Shown here: positions 17,146-26,900 of the stretch, one piece after another
How the letters are laid out: every line of letters starts with the position of its first letter
Numbering within the stretch: position 1 is the stretch's first letter
NCBI GenBank assembly: GCA_030263455.1
Contig: SZOZ01000002.1
Span: 496,001 to 560,000 of the forward strand
Source of the DNA: Synechococcales cyanobacterium CNB
Lineage (GTDB): Bacteria; Planctomycetota; Phycisphaerae; Phycisphaerales; UBA1924
DNA length: 64,000 nt
Direction: 5' to 3'
Notes under the pieces: model-generated
Seen by the model: only the letters and a program-made list of their open reading frames with translations
The model's database searches: none
Told to the model about the DNA's origin: nothing
Made by a program: the position numbers and the translations under genes

Positions 17146-17706
17146 ATGCCGCGCACCCACAGGGCTGTCTTCCCGGGATCGTTCGACCCCATGAGTTTCG
17201 GGCACCTCGACGTGGTGCGACGCGGTCGGCGGCTGTTCGACGAGTTGATCGTGGCGGTCGGCCGGCACCCCGGCAAGGACCAGCTGTTCACGGTCGAGGA
17301 GCGGGTGGAGATGGCGCGCCGGCTGGTGGCGGACCTCGCCGCCGAAGAGCCGGACGAAGCGCCGGTGCGCGTCGATTCCTACGGCGGACTGACGGTGGAC
17401 TACGCGCGGTCGGTCGGGGCGACCGCGCTGCTGCGCGGCATCCGCAACCTCTCGGACCTGCAGTACGAGGTGCAGCAGGCGGTGACGAACCGCGAGGTGG
17501 CGGGGCTGGAAACGGCGTTCGTGGTGGCGGGCGAGAGTTTCGCCTACACGAGTTCGAGCCTCATCAGGCAGATCGCCGCGCTGGGCGACGACATGGGACG
17601 GCTTCGAACCATGGTGCCCGCGCCGGTGATCGACGCCCTGGCGCGCAAGAAGCGCGAGAAGCACCCCGCGCTGGAGCGGCTGCGCAACGATCACGCGGAC
17701 CACTGA
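17146..17706 (+). CDS. coaD: Phosphopantetheine adenylyltransferase
   Basis: A 186-residue nucleotidyltransferase with the N-terminal GSFDPMSFGH motif (residues 11-20; usual form GSFDP-x-T-x-GH), the LLRGIRNLSDLQYE segment matching RG-x-RN-x-x-DF-x-YE, and the C-terminal YTSSSLIRQIA block that corresponds to ISSS-x-x-(K/R). It transfers AMP from ATP to 4'-phosphopantetheine, the penultimate step of coenzyme A synthesis. It is slightly longer than the usual 160 residues because of a charged C-terminal tail. A TAGACT element six bases upstream implies a leaderless message. Confidence 0.92.
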   Translation: MPRTHRAVFPGSFDPMSFGHLDVVRRGRRLFDELIVAVGRHPGKDQLFTVEERVEMARRLVADLAAEEPDEAPVRVDSYGGLTVDYARSVGATALLRGIRNLSDLQYEVQQAVTNREVAGLETAFVVAGESFAYTSSSLIRQIAALGDDMGRLRTMVPAPVIDALARKKREKHPALERLRNDHADH

Positions 17707-17724
17707 GGAACGGAGGCTCGTGCC

Positions 17725-18399
17725 GTGGAGGTTCGCGTCATCAGCATCGGCACGCTGGCGGAGCACCCGCTGCGTGACAAGCAGCGTCGCGTGCGCACCG
17801 GGCACGCGACGACAACGCTCGTGCGCGCGGGCGAGGCGGTGATCCTCGTCGATCCGGGCCTGCCGGGTCCGGCGGTGGCTGCGCGGCTGGACGAGCGGGC
17901 GGGACTTTCGCCCGACGACGTGACGCACGTGTTCCTGACGAGTTTCCAGGCGGACACCTGCCGCGGGATCGAGGCGTTCGACGGGGCGGAGTGGCTGATC
18001 TCGGAAGCGGAGCGCGAGGGGGTGGGCGTGCCGCTGGCGAGGCTGCTCGCCGACGCGGCGGACGCGGAGGAGGACGCGCGGGCGGAACTCGAGTACCGCG
18101 TCGCGTTGCTCCGGCGTTGCCGGGCCGCGCCGGATCGGCTGGAGCGCGGGGTTGACCTCTTCCCGGTGCCGGGCGTGACCCCGGGGACGTGCGGGCTGCT
18201 GATCGCCGGGGCGCAGACGACGCTGATCTGCGGCGACGCGATCCCGACGATTGAGCACCTGGAGCAGGGGCGTGTGCCGACGCGGTGCGCCGACCCCGAG
18301 CAGGCGCTCGAGAGCTTTCAGGAGGCGGTGGAGATCGCGGACGTGCTGGTGCTGGGGCGCGACAACGTGGTGCTGAACCCGACGCGCCGTCCGGTGTGA
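17725..18399 (+). CDS. Metallo-beta-lactamase-fold protein lacking metal ligands
   Basis: A 224-residue protein with the MBL-fold layout: VILVDPGLPG strand-turn, the DDVTHVFLTS strand, then where HxHxDH should be it reads SFQADTCRG; later VPGVTPGTCGLLI stands where PGHTPG is expected, then ICGDAI, and finally LGRDN in place of PGHG. All five usual histidine positions are replaced and only the aspartate of the DH pair remains. It is therefore probably not a hydrolase, and may be a binding or structural relative. GTG start with GGAGG 8 bases upstream, directly after coaD. Confidence 0.7.
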   Translation: MEVRVISIGTLAEHPLRDKQRRVRTGHATTTLVRAGEAVILVDPGLPGPAVAARLDERAGLSPDDVTHVFLTSFQADTCRGIEAFDGAEWLISEAEREGVGVPLARLLADAADAEEDARAELEYRVALLRRCRAAPDRLERGVDLFPVPGVTPGTCGLLIAGAQTTLICGDAIPTIEHLEQGRVPTRCADPEQALESFQEAVEIADVLVLGRDNVVLNPTRRPV

Positions 18400-18602
18400 G
18401 CGTGAAGCGGCTCCGGGTGGGGATGTGAGGGTTGCGCGGCGTGCGCGGGCGGGTCGGGCTGCGCGGAAGGGGGCGGCTCGGAACTCCGGGGGGTCTTTGA
18501 GGTTGGGTGAAGGGGAGCGCGGGTTGGGCCGATGGTGGCTTCGGCGGCGTGCCGCGCGCGCCGGGGGGTTGCGGTTCGGGCGCGCCGGGAGGTGAGCGGG
18601 CG

Positions 18603-19835
18603 ATGGCGTTTCGCGGTCTGGGCAGCAAGGTCGGGGCGTTGGGGCTGGTGAAGCAGCCCGGGCCGCCGGTCGCGGTGGACTTCGGGACGGCGTCGTTGAA
18701 GGTGCTGCAGATCGCGCCAGGGGAGACGCCGCAGCTGGTTGTCGCGGCGAGCCTGCCGACGCCGGAGGCGCTGCTCGACGATCCGCGCAAGCGACTTGAG
18801 TTCCAGGCGGAGCAGCTGCCCGGGCTGGTCCGTTCGGCGGGGATCCGTGCGAAGCGGGCGGTGTGCGCGATCCCGTCGTCGCACACGTTCTGCAAGCACG
18901 CGCAGTTCGCACGGACGGACGATGCACCGCTGGCGTCGATGGTGGAGCTGATGCTGGCGGAGCAGGTGGGGCGCGACCCTTCGCGGCTTGTGTACCGCTG
19001 CTACGAGGTGCCGGGGGCGGAGCGTGTGGGTGGCGGGAAGAGCGAGGTCATCTGCCTGGCGACGGGGCGCGAGGTGGTGAACCGGCTCATGCACGCGCTC
19101 AAGAATGCGAAACTCGAACCCGTCGGGATGCACGCCGAGTTCACCGCTCTGCTGCGGGCGTTCGACTACGTCACGCGGCGCGCGGAGGACAAGACGCGTG
19201 CGACGCTGTACCTCGACGTGGGGTGCGGCGGAACACGGGCGGTGATCGCCCACGGCCGGGAACTGGTCTTCACGCGCGTCATCAACGCCGGCGGCCTGCT
19301 GCTGGACCGGTCGGTCGCGGAGCAGATGGGGTGCCAGTTGGAGCGGGCGAGGGCGGTGCGGCTGTCGATGAACGACCTTGTGTCCCCGGCTGTGCGACCG
19401 CGGCCCGAACGGGCGACGGTCGGAGCGGCGTCGCACGGGGGAGTGGCGGTCGAGGAGGATCGGCGCGAGCGGGCGATCGCGCCCGGCCTGACGCCGAGCC
19501 TGGACGAGCAGCCTGACGCGCCGGCGTCGCCGCGCGGCGTGTCGCTGGCGGAGCAGGTCGAAATCCTGACGGACGAAGTCGGGCTGTGCCTGCGGTACCA
19601 CGAGTCGCTGTTCGGGCGGCGGATCGACAACGCGGTGTTCGTGGGGGGGGAGGCGCGGCACCGAGGGCTGTGCCAGCACGTGGCGCGAGCGCTGCGCGTG
19701 CCGGCGCAGGTGGCCGACCCGCTGGCGCGTCTGGCGCGCACGGGTGAGGAGCGGGTGGTGGGCGTTGACCTTTCGCAGCCGCAGCCGGGCTGGGCGGTCG
19801 CGCTGGGGCTGTGCCTCAGCCCGACGGATCTGTGA
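18603..19835 (+). CDS. pilM: Type IV pilus assembly protein PilM
   Basis: A 410-residue actin-fold ATPase relative. ATG 18603 has GGGAGGTG upstream; the longer frame from 18507 is Gly/Pro-rich and unlikely. The N-terminal VAVDFGTASLKVLQI matches the PilM/FtsA phosphate-binding strand, and the second half has ATLYLDVGCGGTRAVI and VFVGGEARHRGLCQHVA. PilM sits on the cytoplasmic side of the inner membrane and binds the PilN N-terminus. The next three genes encode PilN-, PilO- and PilP-like proteins. A run of eight G lies at 19646-19653. A 203-base gap before it contains no recognised feature. Confidence 0.85.
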   Translation: MAFRGLGSKVGALGLVKQPGPPVAVDFGTASLKVLQIAPGETPQLVVAASLPTPEALLDDPRKRLEFQAEQLPGLVRSAGIRAKRAVCAIPSSHTFCKHAQFARTDDAPLASMVELMLAEQVGRDPSRLVYRCYEVPGAERVGGGKSEVICLATGREVVNRLMHALKNAKLEPVGMHAEFTALLRAFDYVTRRAEDKTRATLYLDVGCGGTRAVIAHGRELVFTRVINAGGLLLDRSVAEQMGCQLERARAVRLSMNDLVSPAVRPRPERATVGAASHGGVAVEEDRRERAIAPGLTPSLDEQPDAPASPRGVSLAEQVEILTDEVGLCLRYHESLFGRRIDNAVFVGGEARHRGLCQHVARALRVPAQVADPLARLARTGEERVVGVDLSQPQPGWAVALGLCLSPTDL

Positions 19836-19846
19836 GGGAGGCCCCG

Positions 19847-20653
19847 ATGGACGACTTCAAGCGACCCGATGCCGGATCCCAGGGCTTTCTGCCGACGGAC
19901 TACGTGGAGCGAAAGACGGAGAGCCGGTTCTATGCGCTGACGCTGGCGTTGTTCTTCACGGTGATGCTGGCGGTGGTGGGCGCGTTCCTGGTGACGAACC
20001 AGCGCTGGTCGTCGGTGCGTTCGGACCAGCGTGCGATCAACGCGCAGTACGAGCAGGCGGCGTTGAAGCTGGAGCAGTTGAAGAGCCTCGAAGCGCAGCG
20101 GACGCAGATGCTGGACAAGGCGCGGATCACGACCGCGCTGCTGGAGCCGGTGCCGCGGTCGGTGCTGCTGGCGGAGATGGTGACGGCGTTGCCGCGTGGG
20201 GTGACGCTGCTCGAGGTGAAGCTGCAATCGAAGCGAATCCGCGTTGCCGCGGCGGCCGCGCCGGACCCGAAGGCGAAGCCTGCGGCGTCGCGTTCGCTGA
20301 GCAAGCCGGGCGTGGCCGCGCCGACGAAGCCGACGGAGCCGCCGAAGGTGGAGCCGCCGAGGTTCGAGTACTCGCTGACGATCGTGGGCGTGGCGTCGGA
20401 CAACAACCAGGTGGCGGACTACCTCCGGCTGCTGCAGCAGTCGCCGCTGCTGACGAGCGTGGAGTTGCTGTACATCGCGCAGACGACGCTGGACACGCTG
20501 GACCTCCGGCGTTTCGAGATCGTGGCGCGCCTGCGGGACGACGCGGACCCGCGCCAGGTGGGCAACGCTCGCGAGGTGGAGCTGGAGGCCCTGAGCGCGC
20601 CGGTGCGCGTGCCGCACGCTTCGGCGACGGCGTCGTCGCCGGGAGGAGAGTGA
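19847..20653 (+). CDS. pilN: PilN-like type IV pilus inner-membrane protein
   Basis: A 268-residue bitopic protein. ATG 19847 follows GAGGGAGG. A short cytoplasmic N-terminus is followed by a membrane segment (about residues 27-49, ALTLALFFTVMLAVVGAFLV), a coiled-coil region with EQAALKLEQLKSLEAQ, and a periplasmic domain with PRGVTLLEVKLQSK and DLRRFEIVARL, matching the alpha-beta fold of PilN. An Ala/Pro/Lys-rich linker lies near residues 130-165. PilN links cytoplasmic PilM to the periplasmic PilO-PilP complex. Eleven bases separate it from pilM. Confidence 0.75.
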   Translation: MDDFKRPDAGSQGFLPTDYVERKTESRFYALTLALFFTVMLAVVGAFLVTNQRWSSVRSDQRAINAQYEQAALKLEQLKSLEAQRTQMLDKARITTALLEPVPRSVLLAEMVTALPRGVTLLEVKLQSKRIRVAAAAAPDPKAKPAASRSLSKPGVAAPTKPTEPPKVEPPRFEYSLTIVGVASDNNQVADYLRLLQQSPLLTSVELLYIAQTTLDTLDLRRFEIVARLRDDADPRQVGNAREVELEALSAPVRVPHASATASSPGGE

Positions 20654-20656
20654 GCC

Positions 20657-21193
20657 ATGCGATTCGGCATCCGAGAGTTCGCGCTGCTCGCGCTCGTGCT
20701 GGCGATCCCGCTGGCGGCGTGGTTCTTCGTGTTCAGGCCGCAGAACGCCGAGATCGCGTCGGCGGTGCAGGAGATCGGTCTGAAGCGGGAGACGCTGCGC
20801 AAGCTGGAGCAGGAGACGGCCCGCAACTCGGACCTGGAGCGCGCGAACGCGCAGATCGCGGCGTCGATCGAGGAGATCGAGGCGCGGCTGCCGACGAACA
20901 AGGAACTGGACCACATCGTCCGGCAGATCTCCGACCTGGCGGTCGAATCCGGGCTGGACGTGCCCGCGCTCAAATCGGGCAAGCCGATCGAGGCGGCGAC
21001 GTACTGGGAGCAGCCGATCGAGGTGCAGACCGGGGGTGACTTCCGGGGGTACTACGAGTTCCTGCAGCGGCTGGAGCGGTTGCCGCGGATCACGCGGATC
21101 TCGGACTTCCACCTGCGCCGTTCGACGCGTGACGACGGGAAGGTGACGATCTCGTTCACGCTGAGCATCTTCTTCCAGGAGGATCGCAAGTGA
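20657..21193 (+). CDS. pilO: PilO-like type IV pilus inner-membrane protein
   Basis: A 178-residue bitopic protein three bases after pilN. Membrane segment at about residues 8-26 (FALLALVLAIPLAAWFFVF), coiled coil (residues 30-80), then the ferredoxin-like periplasmic domain with ARLPTNKELDHIVRQISDLA and GDFRGYYEFLQRLERLPRI, the most conserved PilO segment. It pairs with PilN and carries the PilP-like protein. Length is typical. The next gene starts inside its stop codon. Confidence 0.85.
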   Translation: MRFGIREFALLALVLAIPLAAWFFVFRPQNAEIASAVQEIGLKRETLRKLEQETARNSDLERANAQIAASIEEIEARLPTNKELDHIVRQISDLAVESGLDVPALKSGKPIEAATYWEQPIEVQTGGDFRGYYEFLQRLERLPRITRISDFHLRRSTRDDGKVTISFTLSIFFQEDRK

Positions 21194-21924
21194 GTCAGCG
21201 CGAGGCGGAGCACGAGACCCTGGAGGCGACGCCGGAGGATGCGCCGCTGATGCCGCTGGGCGTGTCGCTGCTCTCGGAGGGCGCGTCGGGCGAGGAGGAC
21301 CCCTTCGACGCGACGCCGAAGCGCGGGCCGCGACGGATCGTTGTGGCGGGGCTGGTGCTGGTCGGTGCTGCGGCGGGCATCTTCGCGATGCGCGCGATCG
21401 GGATGGGTCCGGGCGCGGCCCTCGCGGGCCTGGTGCTGGACTTCAAGCCGGGCGCGTCGGGGAGCACGGAGGTCTCGCCGCGGCTGCTGGCGGACCTCGA
21501 GCGGAGCAAGCGCGCGGTGCAGGTGCCCGCGGAGGTGATCGACAAGGATCCGTTCCGGCTGCGGACCGACGCCGGCACGCCATTGATGACCGACGACCCG
21601 GAGGCGATCGCCCGTGCAGAAGCGGCGCGACAGGCGAAACTGCTGGAGGAGCAGCGCCTGGAGCGCGAGCGGCGCCAGCGTGAGTTGCAGACGGCGTTCG
21701 GACGGTTCGAGTTGCAGGGAATCATGGGCGGGACGATGCCGATCGCGCGGATCAGCGGGAAGCTGGTGCGCGTGGGGGACATGCTCGAGGGCGGGTTCAA
21801 GGTAACGCAGATCGAGGGTCGGCGGGTGGTGCTGGTCGCCGAGGACACCGAGTTCGTGCTGGAGTTCGGCACGCCGTCGTCGCAGCCTCGGACCCCGCCG
21901 CGCACACCGCCGCGCCGGAACTGA
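21190..21924 (+). CDS. PilP/GspC-like periplasmic protein with membrane anchor
   Basis: A 244-residue protein whose GTG start overlaps the pilO stop codon (GTGA). It has an acidic cytoplasmic N-terminus, a weakly hydrophobic segment at about residues 50-66 (IVVAGLVLVGAAAGIF), a long charged helix rich in Arg, Glu and Gln (residues 140-180), and a C-terminal domain FELQGIMGG-x-x-PIARISGKLVRVGDMLEGGF-type that matches the homology-region fold of PilP and GspC. Such domains reach the secretin. PilP proper is a lipoprotein, so a bitopic form here is closer to GspC. Confidence 0.7.
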   Translation: MSQREAEHETLEATPEDAPLMPLGVSLLSEGASGEEDPFDATPKRGPRRIVVAGLVLVGAAAGIFAMRAIGMGPGAALAGLVLDFKPGASGSTEVSPRLLADLERSKRAVQVPAEVIDKDPFRLRTDAGTPLMTDDPEAIARAEAARQAKLLEEQRLERERRQRELQTAFGRFELQGIMGGTMPIARISGKLVRVGDMLEGGFKVTQIEGRRVVLVAEDTEFVLEFGTPSSQPRTPPRTPPRRN

Positions 21925-21948
21925 ACGCCCGACGCGAGGAGGCCCCCG

Positions 21949-23793
21949 ATGGCGAATCGCCGCGCGGACGACCTGCTGAACGAACTCGCCGCGGAGACAC
22001 CGCGGCACGCGCCGGTGGAGCGTGCCGACGACGCGGCGATGACGGACCTCTACACCCCGGAGAGCGATCCCACGCTCGACGAGTCGCGCGGTCTGGGCGA
22101 CCTGCTGATCGCGCGCGGCGTGGTGAAGCGTGAGCGCCTGACCTCGGCCGAGCAGGTGATCCGGCAGTCGCCGGGGCGTCGGCTCGCGGACGTGCTGATC
22201 GAACAGGGCGTCGACGAGGCGGAAGTGCAGCGGGGGATCGCGGAACTTGCGGGGGTGCCGTTCGAGCGGATCGACCTGAACCGCGGCCTGGACGGCGGGT
22301 TCGACGGGCGGCTCCTGCAGCGGCTCGGGGGGGAGTTCTGCAAGCAGCACCTCGTGGTGCCGCTGCGGACGGAAGGGACCCGCGTCGTGATCGGCGCGAC
22401 GCGGCCCGACGACGTCTTCCTGCTCGACGAGATCCGCTCGCGGCTGGGCGCGCACGCGGTGAAACTGGTGATCGTGACGGCGTTCGAGGTGCGGGCCGCC
22501 CTGGAGATCATCGGGCAATCCGACCAGCCCGAGCCGGACCTGTCGGCGATCCTGGAGGACGTGGACGAGGCGGACGTCGAGGTGGACGCCGCCAAGCAGA
22601 CCAACGAGGTCGATCTCGAGCAGCAGGCGGGCGAAAGCCCTGTGATCCGCTACGTGAACTACATCATCCAGACGGCGGTCAAGGAAGGCGCGAGCGACAT
22701 CCACGTCGAGCCGTCGGAGAAGAAGCTGAAGGTGCGGTTCCGCATCGACGGGGTGCTGTTCGAGATGATGAACCCGCCGGTGTCGATGGCGGCGGCGATC
22801 ACGAGCCGCCTGAAGATCATGGCGAACCTGGATATCTCCGAGCGCCGGCTGCCTCAGGACGGGCGCATCCGGTGCACGGTGCAGGGGCGGAAACTCGACC
22901 TGCGCATGTCCACCATCCCAACGCCCGCGGGCGAGAAGACGGTGATGCGCCTGCTGGACACGCGATCGATCAACGTGCAGCTGGAAGACCTCGGCTTCGC
23001 CGAGAACACGCTGGAACTGTGGAAGCGGCAGGTCAACGCCCCCCACGGCATCGTGCTCGTCACCGGTCCGACGGGGTCGGGCAAGACGACGACGCTCTAC
23101 TCCTCGCTGCGGCAACTGGACAAGAACAAGCTCAACATCTCCACCGTCGAAGACCCCATCGAGTACCACCTCGACGGCATCACGCAGACGCAGACGCACG
23201 ACCGGATCGGGATGTCGTTCGCGCGCGCCCTGCGGGCCCTGCTGCGACAGGATCCGGACGTGATCATGGTGGGCGAGATCCGCGACCAGGAGACGGCGCA
23301 CGTGGCGGTGCAGGCCGCGCTGACCGGACACCTCGTGCTCTCGACCCTGCACACGAACGACGCGCCAAGCTCGATCACGCGACTCGTGAACATCGGGATC
23401 GAGCCGTTCCTGGTGGGCGCGGCGGTGAACGCCGTGCTGGCGCAGCGGCTGGTGCGGCGCCTGTGCACGGCGTGCAAGACCCAGGAGGCGCCCGACGGCG
23501 AGTTGGCCGAGTACCTCGCCATGATGGGGATGCGCACGGAGACCGTCTGGACCGCGCCCGGCTGCGACCGGTGCCGGAGCACGGGATACTCGGGCCGCGT
23601 GGGCGTCTACGAACTGCTCGTCGTGGACGACCAGTTGCGCGACGTGATCGCACGGAACCCGAACGTCTCGGAGTTCCGGCGCATGTGCCTCGAACGAGGC
23701 ATGGTTTCGCTGCGGGACGACGGCATGGCGAAGGTGGCCAAGGGGCTGACGACCGTGCAGGAGGTTCTGCGGGTCACCGAGTCGGCGGTCTGA
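21949..23793 (+). CDS. pilB: Type IV pilus / type II secretion assembly ATPase
   Basis: A 614-residue GspE/PilB-family ATPase. N-terminal GspE-II domain (about residues 45-200), then an acidic linker, the ASDIHVEP motif, the Walker A GPTGSGKTTTL (near residue 373), the Asp box VEDPIEY, Walker B-like LRQDPDVIMVGEIRD and the His box TALT-GH. Two CxxC pairs (near residues 506-509 and 540-543) form the zinc finger usual in assembly-type ATPases and absent from PilT. It powers pilus or pseudopilus polymerisation. It closes a five-gene operon with pilM, pilN, pilO and a PilP-like gene; no pilin, PilC or secretin gene is in the window. Confidence 0.92.
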   Translation: MANRRADDLLNELAAETPRHAPVERADDAAMTDLYTPESDPTLDESRGLGDLLIARGVVKRERLTSAEQVIRQSPGRRLADVLIEQGVDEAEVQRGIAELAGVPFERIDLNRGLDGGFDGRLLQRLGGEFCKQHLVVPLRTEGTRVVIGATRPDDVFLLDEIRSRLGAHAVKLVIVTAFEVRAALEIIGQSDQPEPDLSAILEDVDEADVEVDAAKQTNEVDLEQQAGESPVIRYVNYIIQTAVKEGASDIHVEPSEKKLKVRFRIDGVLFEMMNPPVSMAAAITSRLKIMANLDISERRLPQDGRIRCTVQGRKLDLRMSTIPTPAGEKTVMRLLDTRSINVQLEDLGFAENTLELWKRQVNAPHGIVLVTGPTGSGKTTTLYSSLRQLDKNKLNISTVEDPIEYHLDGITQTQTHDRIGMSFARALRALLRQDPDVIMVGEIRDQETAHVAVQAALTGHLVLSTLHTNDAPSSITRLVNIGIEPFLVGAAVNAVLAQRLVRRLCTACKTQEAPDGELAEYLAMMGMRTETVWTAPGCDRCRSTGYSGRVGVYELLVVDDQLRDVIARNPNVSEFRRMCLERGMVSLRDDGMAKVAKGLTTVQEVLRVTESAV

Positions 23794-23837
23794 CGGGCGC
23801 GAGCGCGGGCTGACTTGTGGCGATCGCGGACCCCGGT

Positions 23838-23843
23838 TAGCAT
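23838..23843 (+). promoter_or_regulatory. TAGCAT -10-like element before the LptD-like gene
   Basis: TAGCAT lies 60 bases before the start codon in the 110-base gap after pilB. It is the only TAnnnT hexamer there; weak candidate. Confidence 0.25.
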
Positions 23844-23903
23844 CCGCTCTCTCCGGGTCCGCGCCGTGGTGGCCGGGTCCGGTGGCACCCCACGAGCGGC
23901 CGT

Positions 23904-26900
23904 ATGCCCCGGCGGTTTCGACATCCCGCGCGCCGCTGGCTGGCCCTGCCGATCGTCGGAGGCGCGATTGCGATCGGTGCTCCCGCGGCGGGCGTGTCTG
24001 GGGGCGCGCCCGCCCACCAGCCCGAGCAAATCACGGCACTGGACTTCGGCACGATGCGGCTGCCGGCCGGTGCGGTCAGGGGCAGGGTCGAGTTCGCGGC
24101 GCGCCGGGCGCGCGTGTGGGCGGAGCCGGGCGTGCGGCGCGGTGACGGGAGCGTTTCGCCGCCTGTCCGACGCATGTTGCTGGAGGGTGACGTCGTCGTC
24201 ACGCTCGGGCTGCACAGGTTCAACGCGAAGCGTGCGGTGGTTTGGATTCGCCGGTTGGAACCGCGCGAGGCCGACGATGCCCCGCCGGGCGCGTCGGTGC
24301 ACCAGGTGTACGTCTACTTCGACCGGGTCGGGGGCGGCGCGGCGGACGCGGCGGTCACGGTGAGCGCGGACCGGCTTTCGGTGCAGGGCGTGGTGGCGAC
24401 GGAGGAGCCGGTGCGGATGCACGTGGACCTGGCGGAGGAGGGGCGGCCGCGCGACGCGCTCATCGACGAGGCCGAGGCGGAACTCGCGGAGCACCTGCGG
24501 GCGATCGTTGCGCCTCCCGCGCCGCCCGTGCGCGCGGAACGACGGTGGCGGCCGGATCGGCCCATCGTCGAACGCCCGCCGGCGCGCGAGGAGCCTGCGC
24601 GTGCGGTTCCGCCGCCCGTGCGTGAGCCTGCCCCCCCCCCACCTCCGCCGGTGGAGGTCATGCGCGTGCCCGAGGAGCGCGGCGCGCCGCCGCGCGAGGC
24701 GCCCGCGCCGGTCGATGAAGCCGCGACGCACCCCCCCCCTGTGCCGGGCGGGCGGGTGGTCGAGCCGGAGCCGCCGCCGACGCGCATCTTCCCTTCCGAC
24801 GGCGTGTTCACGTTCTCGGCCGGGCAGATCGTGCTGGTGCCCGGCGAGGACGAGCGGGCCGTGCTGCTGACGGGCGGGGTGCGCGTGCAGTACTGGCAGC
24901 CCCGATCGCAGCGGACGATGCAGCTGACGGGCGAGCGTGCGGTGATCTTCCTGTCGCCGGGCGGCGCGGCGGACCTCTCGCGGCTTTCGGCGGAGGACGT
25001 GCTGGGCGTGTACCTGGAGGGCGACGCGAACGCGACGGACGGGAAGTACACGCTCCGCGGGCCGCGCATCTATTACGACGTGCGCGAGGACCGGGGCCTG
25101 GTGGCGGACGCGGTGCTGTGGTCGTACGACGCGCGGCGGCGCATCCCGCTCTACGTGCGCGCGTCGTCGATCCGGCAGGAGGGGGAACGGCAGTTCGTGG
25201 CGGAGCGCGCGACGCTGGCAAACACGCGGTTCTCGCGGCCTCACTTCTCGATCGGGGCGGGTTCGGTGTCGGTGACGCAGTACTCGCGCCGCGACGGGAC
25301 GAGCGGGCACCTGGTGGACGCGCGCGACCTGACGCTGCGCGGCGCCGGCGTGCCGTTCCTGTACTGGCCCCGGTTCGTGGGGGATCCGAACGCGATCCCG
25401 CTGCGGAACGTGGCGTTCGAGTCGTCGTCCCGGACCGGGCCGGCGTGGAAGACGTCGTGGGACGCGTGGAGCCTGCTGGGGCTGCGCCCCCCCGACGGCG
25501 TGAGCACGGAACTGCTGGCGGACTACTACAACGAGCGCGGGTTCGCGGTCGGGACGGAGGCCTCGATCCGTCGGCGAGACCACGAGGGGAACCTGTTCGC
25601 GTACATGCTCTTCGATGACTCGGGGACGGACGTGATGAAGCCCGGGCCGAGGCTGTCGCGCGAAGGCGGGACGCGAGGCATCGTGCTGGCGGACCACCGC
25701 TGGCGCGTGAACGACCTGTGGACGCTGACGCTGGAGGGGTCGTACATCTCGGACCCGCGGCTGGCGCCCGCGCTGTTCCAGGGGATCACGGAGCGGCGTC
25801 GGGAGGTGACGACGCGGGGGCACCTGGCGCGGCGCGACGACCACACCCTGCTGCAGATCGAGGCGAAGGCGAACCTCGACGACTTCATCACGAACGACTA
25901 CCTGCTGTCGAGCCAGGGCTACAGCGTCGACAAGTTGCCCGAGGCGGTGTACTCGGTCGTCGGGCTTGACCTTTCGCCGGACCGGTATCCGGGGCTGTTC
26001 ACCTACCACGGCGAGCACCGCGTCGGCCAGCTCGCGCTGAACTTCCACGACCCGGAGGCACGCGAGACGGGGTACCGCACGCGCCGGACGGCGGAGGCCG
26101 CCTTCGGGATCGACCCCGTGGACTCGATCGCGGACCGCCTGCGATCCGAGGGGCTGCACGAGTCGCCGATCGTACGCGCGGATACGCGCAACGAGTTCTC
26201 GATGCAGCTGGCGGCAGGCCCGATCAACGTCAACCCCTTCGTGGTGGCACGCGGCACGGCGTGGGACACGGACTTCAGCGCCTACTCGCCCGAGGAGACC
26301 GACAACGCGAGGCTCTGGGGCGGGGCGGGCGTGCGGTTCTCGACGACGATCCACCGGGTGGACGACTCGGTGGACAGCCGGCTGCTCGATCTGCACCGCG
26401 TGCGCCATGTCATCGAGCCGGGGGTGACGGTGTGGCACGGGTTCACGAACGTCGATCGCGTGAACCTGCCGGTGTACGACGACTCGGTCGAATCGATCGC
26501 CGAGGGCACCATGATCCGCGCGGGCATCGACCAGGCGTGGCAGACGAAGCGCGGCGGGCCGGGCCGCTGGCGGACGGTGGACGTGCTGACGCTGCGGACG
26601 GAGTACGTGTGGTCGTCGGAGGACACGGACCCCGAGTCGCCGATCGGTCGATGGTTCGAGGACAGGCCGGAACTGTCCAACCCCGGCGAGTTCCTCAACG
26701 CCGAGGCGTTGTGGCAGGCGACGGACGCGGTGGGGATCGCGGGGCGGATGGTGTACGACTTCGAGAGGAATCAGCCGTCGTACTCGTCGGCGGGCGTGGT
26801 GGTTGACCACACGCCGGACTTCCGCACGTACGTCTCGACGAACTTCGTGAACGCGATGGACTCGACGATCGTGTCGTTCGGGGCGAACTACACGCTCACG

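Noticed and set aside
18318-19679. Long minus-strand open frame opposite pilM
   Set aside because: Arg/Pro/His-rich translation typical of antisense frames in GC-rich genes; the plus strand encodes clear PilM motifs.
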